Assembly: GCA_024244705.1 (NCBI GenBank)
Contig: JAAEOK010000045.1
Span: 1-64,000 of the forward strand
Reading direction: 5' to 3'
DNA from: Alphaproteobacteria bacterium
GTDB taxonomy: Bacteria; Pseudomonadota; Alphaproteobacteria; JAAEOK01
Length of the DNA stretch: 64,000 bases
Position numbers and translations under genes: made by a program. The notes beneath the pieces are model-generated. The model ran no database searches, was not told the origin of the DNA, and saw only the letters and a program-made list of their open reading frames with translations. The stretch's first letter is position 1. Each line of letters begins with the position of its first letter. Positions 63,986 to 64,000 of this stretch are shown one piece after another.

Positions 63986-64000
63986 CGGCCGTTCAAACGC

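Overview
The window looks like one contiguous piece of a GC-rich alphaproteobacterial chromosome. The evidence is strong third-position GC in nearly every gene, GGAG-type Shine-Dalgarno sites, many ATGA-type overlaps, and a fused carnitine dehydrogenase/thioesterase of the kind known from rhizobia and relatives. Almost everything is accessory catabolism of small nitrogen compounds: betaines, guanidino compounds, amides and amino-acid-like substrates. I saw no rRNA, tRNA, phage or CRISPR array. The only mobile DNA is the 5' end of an IS3-type orfA cut by the left window edge.

Layout. (1) 1-7483: IS fragment, then carnitine-like locus A: BKACE, GlxA-type regulator, L-carnitine dehydrogenase-like protein, CaiD-like crotonase, acyl-CoA dehydrogenase and NDP-forming acyl-CoA synthetase. 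(2) 7535-9421: CPA2 antiporter. (3) 9802-25712: amide/heterocycle and guanidino region: amidohydrolase, methyltransferase-like protein, MDR and SDR oxidoreductases, Asp/Glu-racemase-fold protein, LysR regulator, creatininase-family and biuret-hydrolase-like enzymes, then a BMP-type ABC importer translationally coupled to an amidinotransferase, and a DUF1989 protein. (4) 25850-30618: divergent histidine ammonia-lyase homologue, ureohydrolase, amidohydrolase-2 and dienelactone-hydrolase-like protein. (5) 30740-35850: class III alcohol dehydrogenase and a tungsten aldehyde oxidoreductase operon aorABCD. (6) 35874-44383: betaine demethylation cluster: enolase-superfamily epimerase-like enzyme, MDR, CMD, class III aminotransferase, DMGDH-type flavoenzyme, RpiR regulator and CntA-like Rieske oxygenase. 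(7) 44558-45781: lone glycosyltransferase. (8) 45798-54211: carnitine locus B, with the same enzyme set as locus A in a tidy operon, plus a thioesterase and an SDR. (9) 54232-57467: PanE-like protein and an unusual SucCD-like pair. (10) 57896-63822: ureohydrolase, ornithine-cyclodeaminase-like protein, DUF2199 protein, DgcA/TMADH-like flavoprotein and flavin reductase.

How it may work together (inference). Loci A and B each encode a CoA-thioester route that would fit gamma-butyrobetaine: acyl-CoA synthetase, acyl-CoA dehydrogenase, CaiD-like hydration, 3-dehydrogenation, and BKACE cleavage to a betainyl-CoA. Locus B adds the thioesterase that frees glycine betaine. N-demethylation by the Rieske, DMGDH-like and DgcA-like enzymes would release formaldehyde, which the glutathione-dependent class III dehydrogenase could oxidise. 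Two ureohydrolases, an amidinotransferase, a DUF1989 protein and an ornithine-cyclodeaminase homologue suggest parallel guanidino-nitrogen use. Substrates are inferred from family and neighbourhood and are not proven by the sequence.
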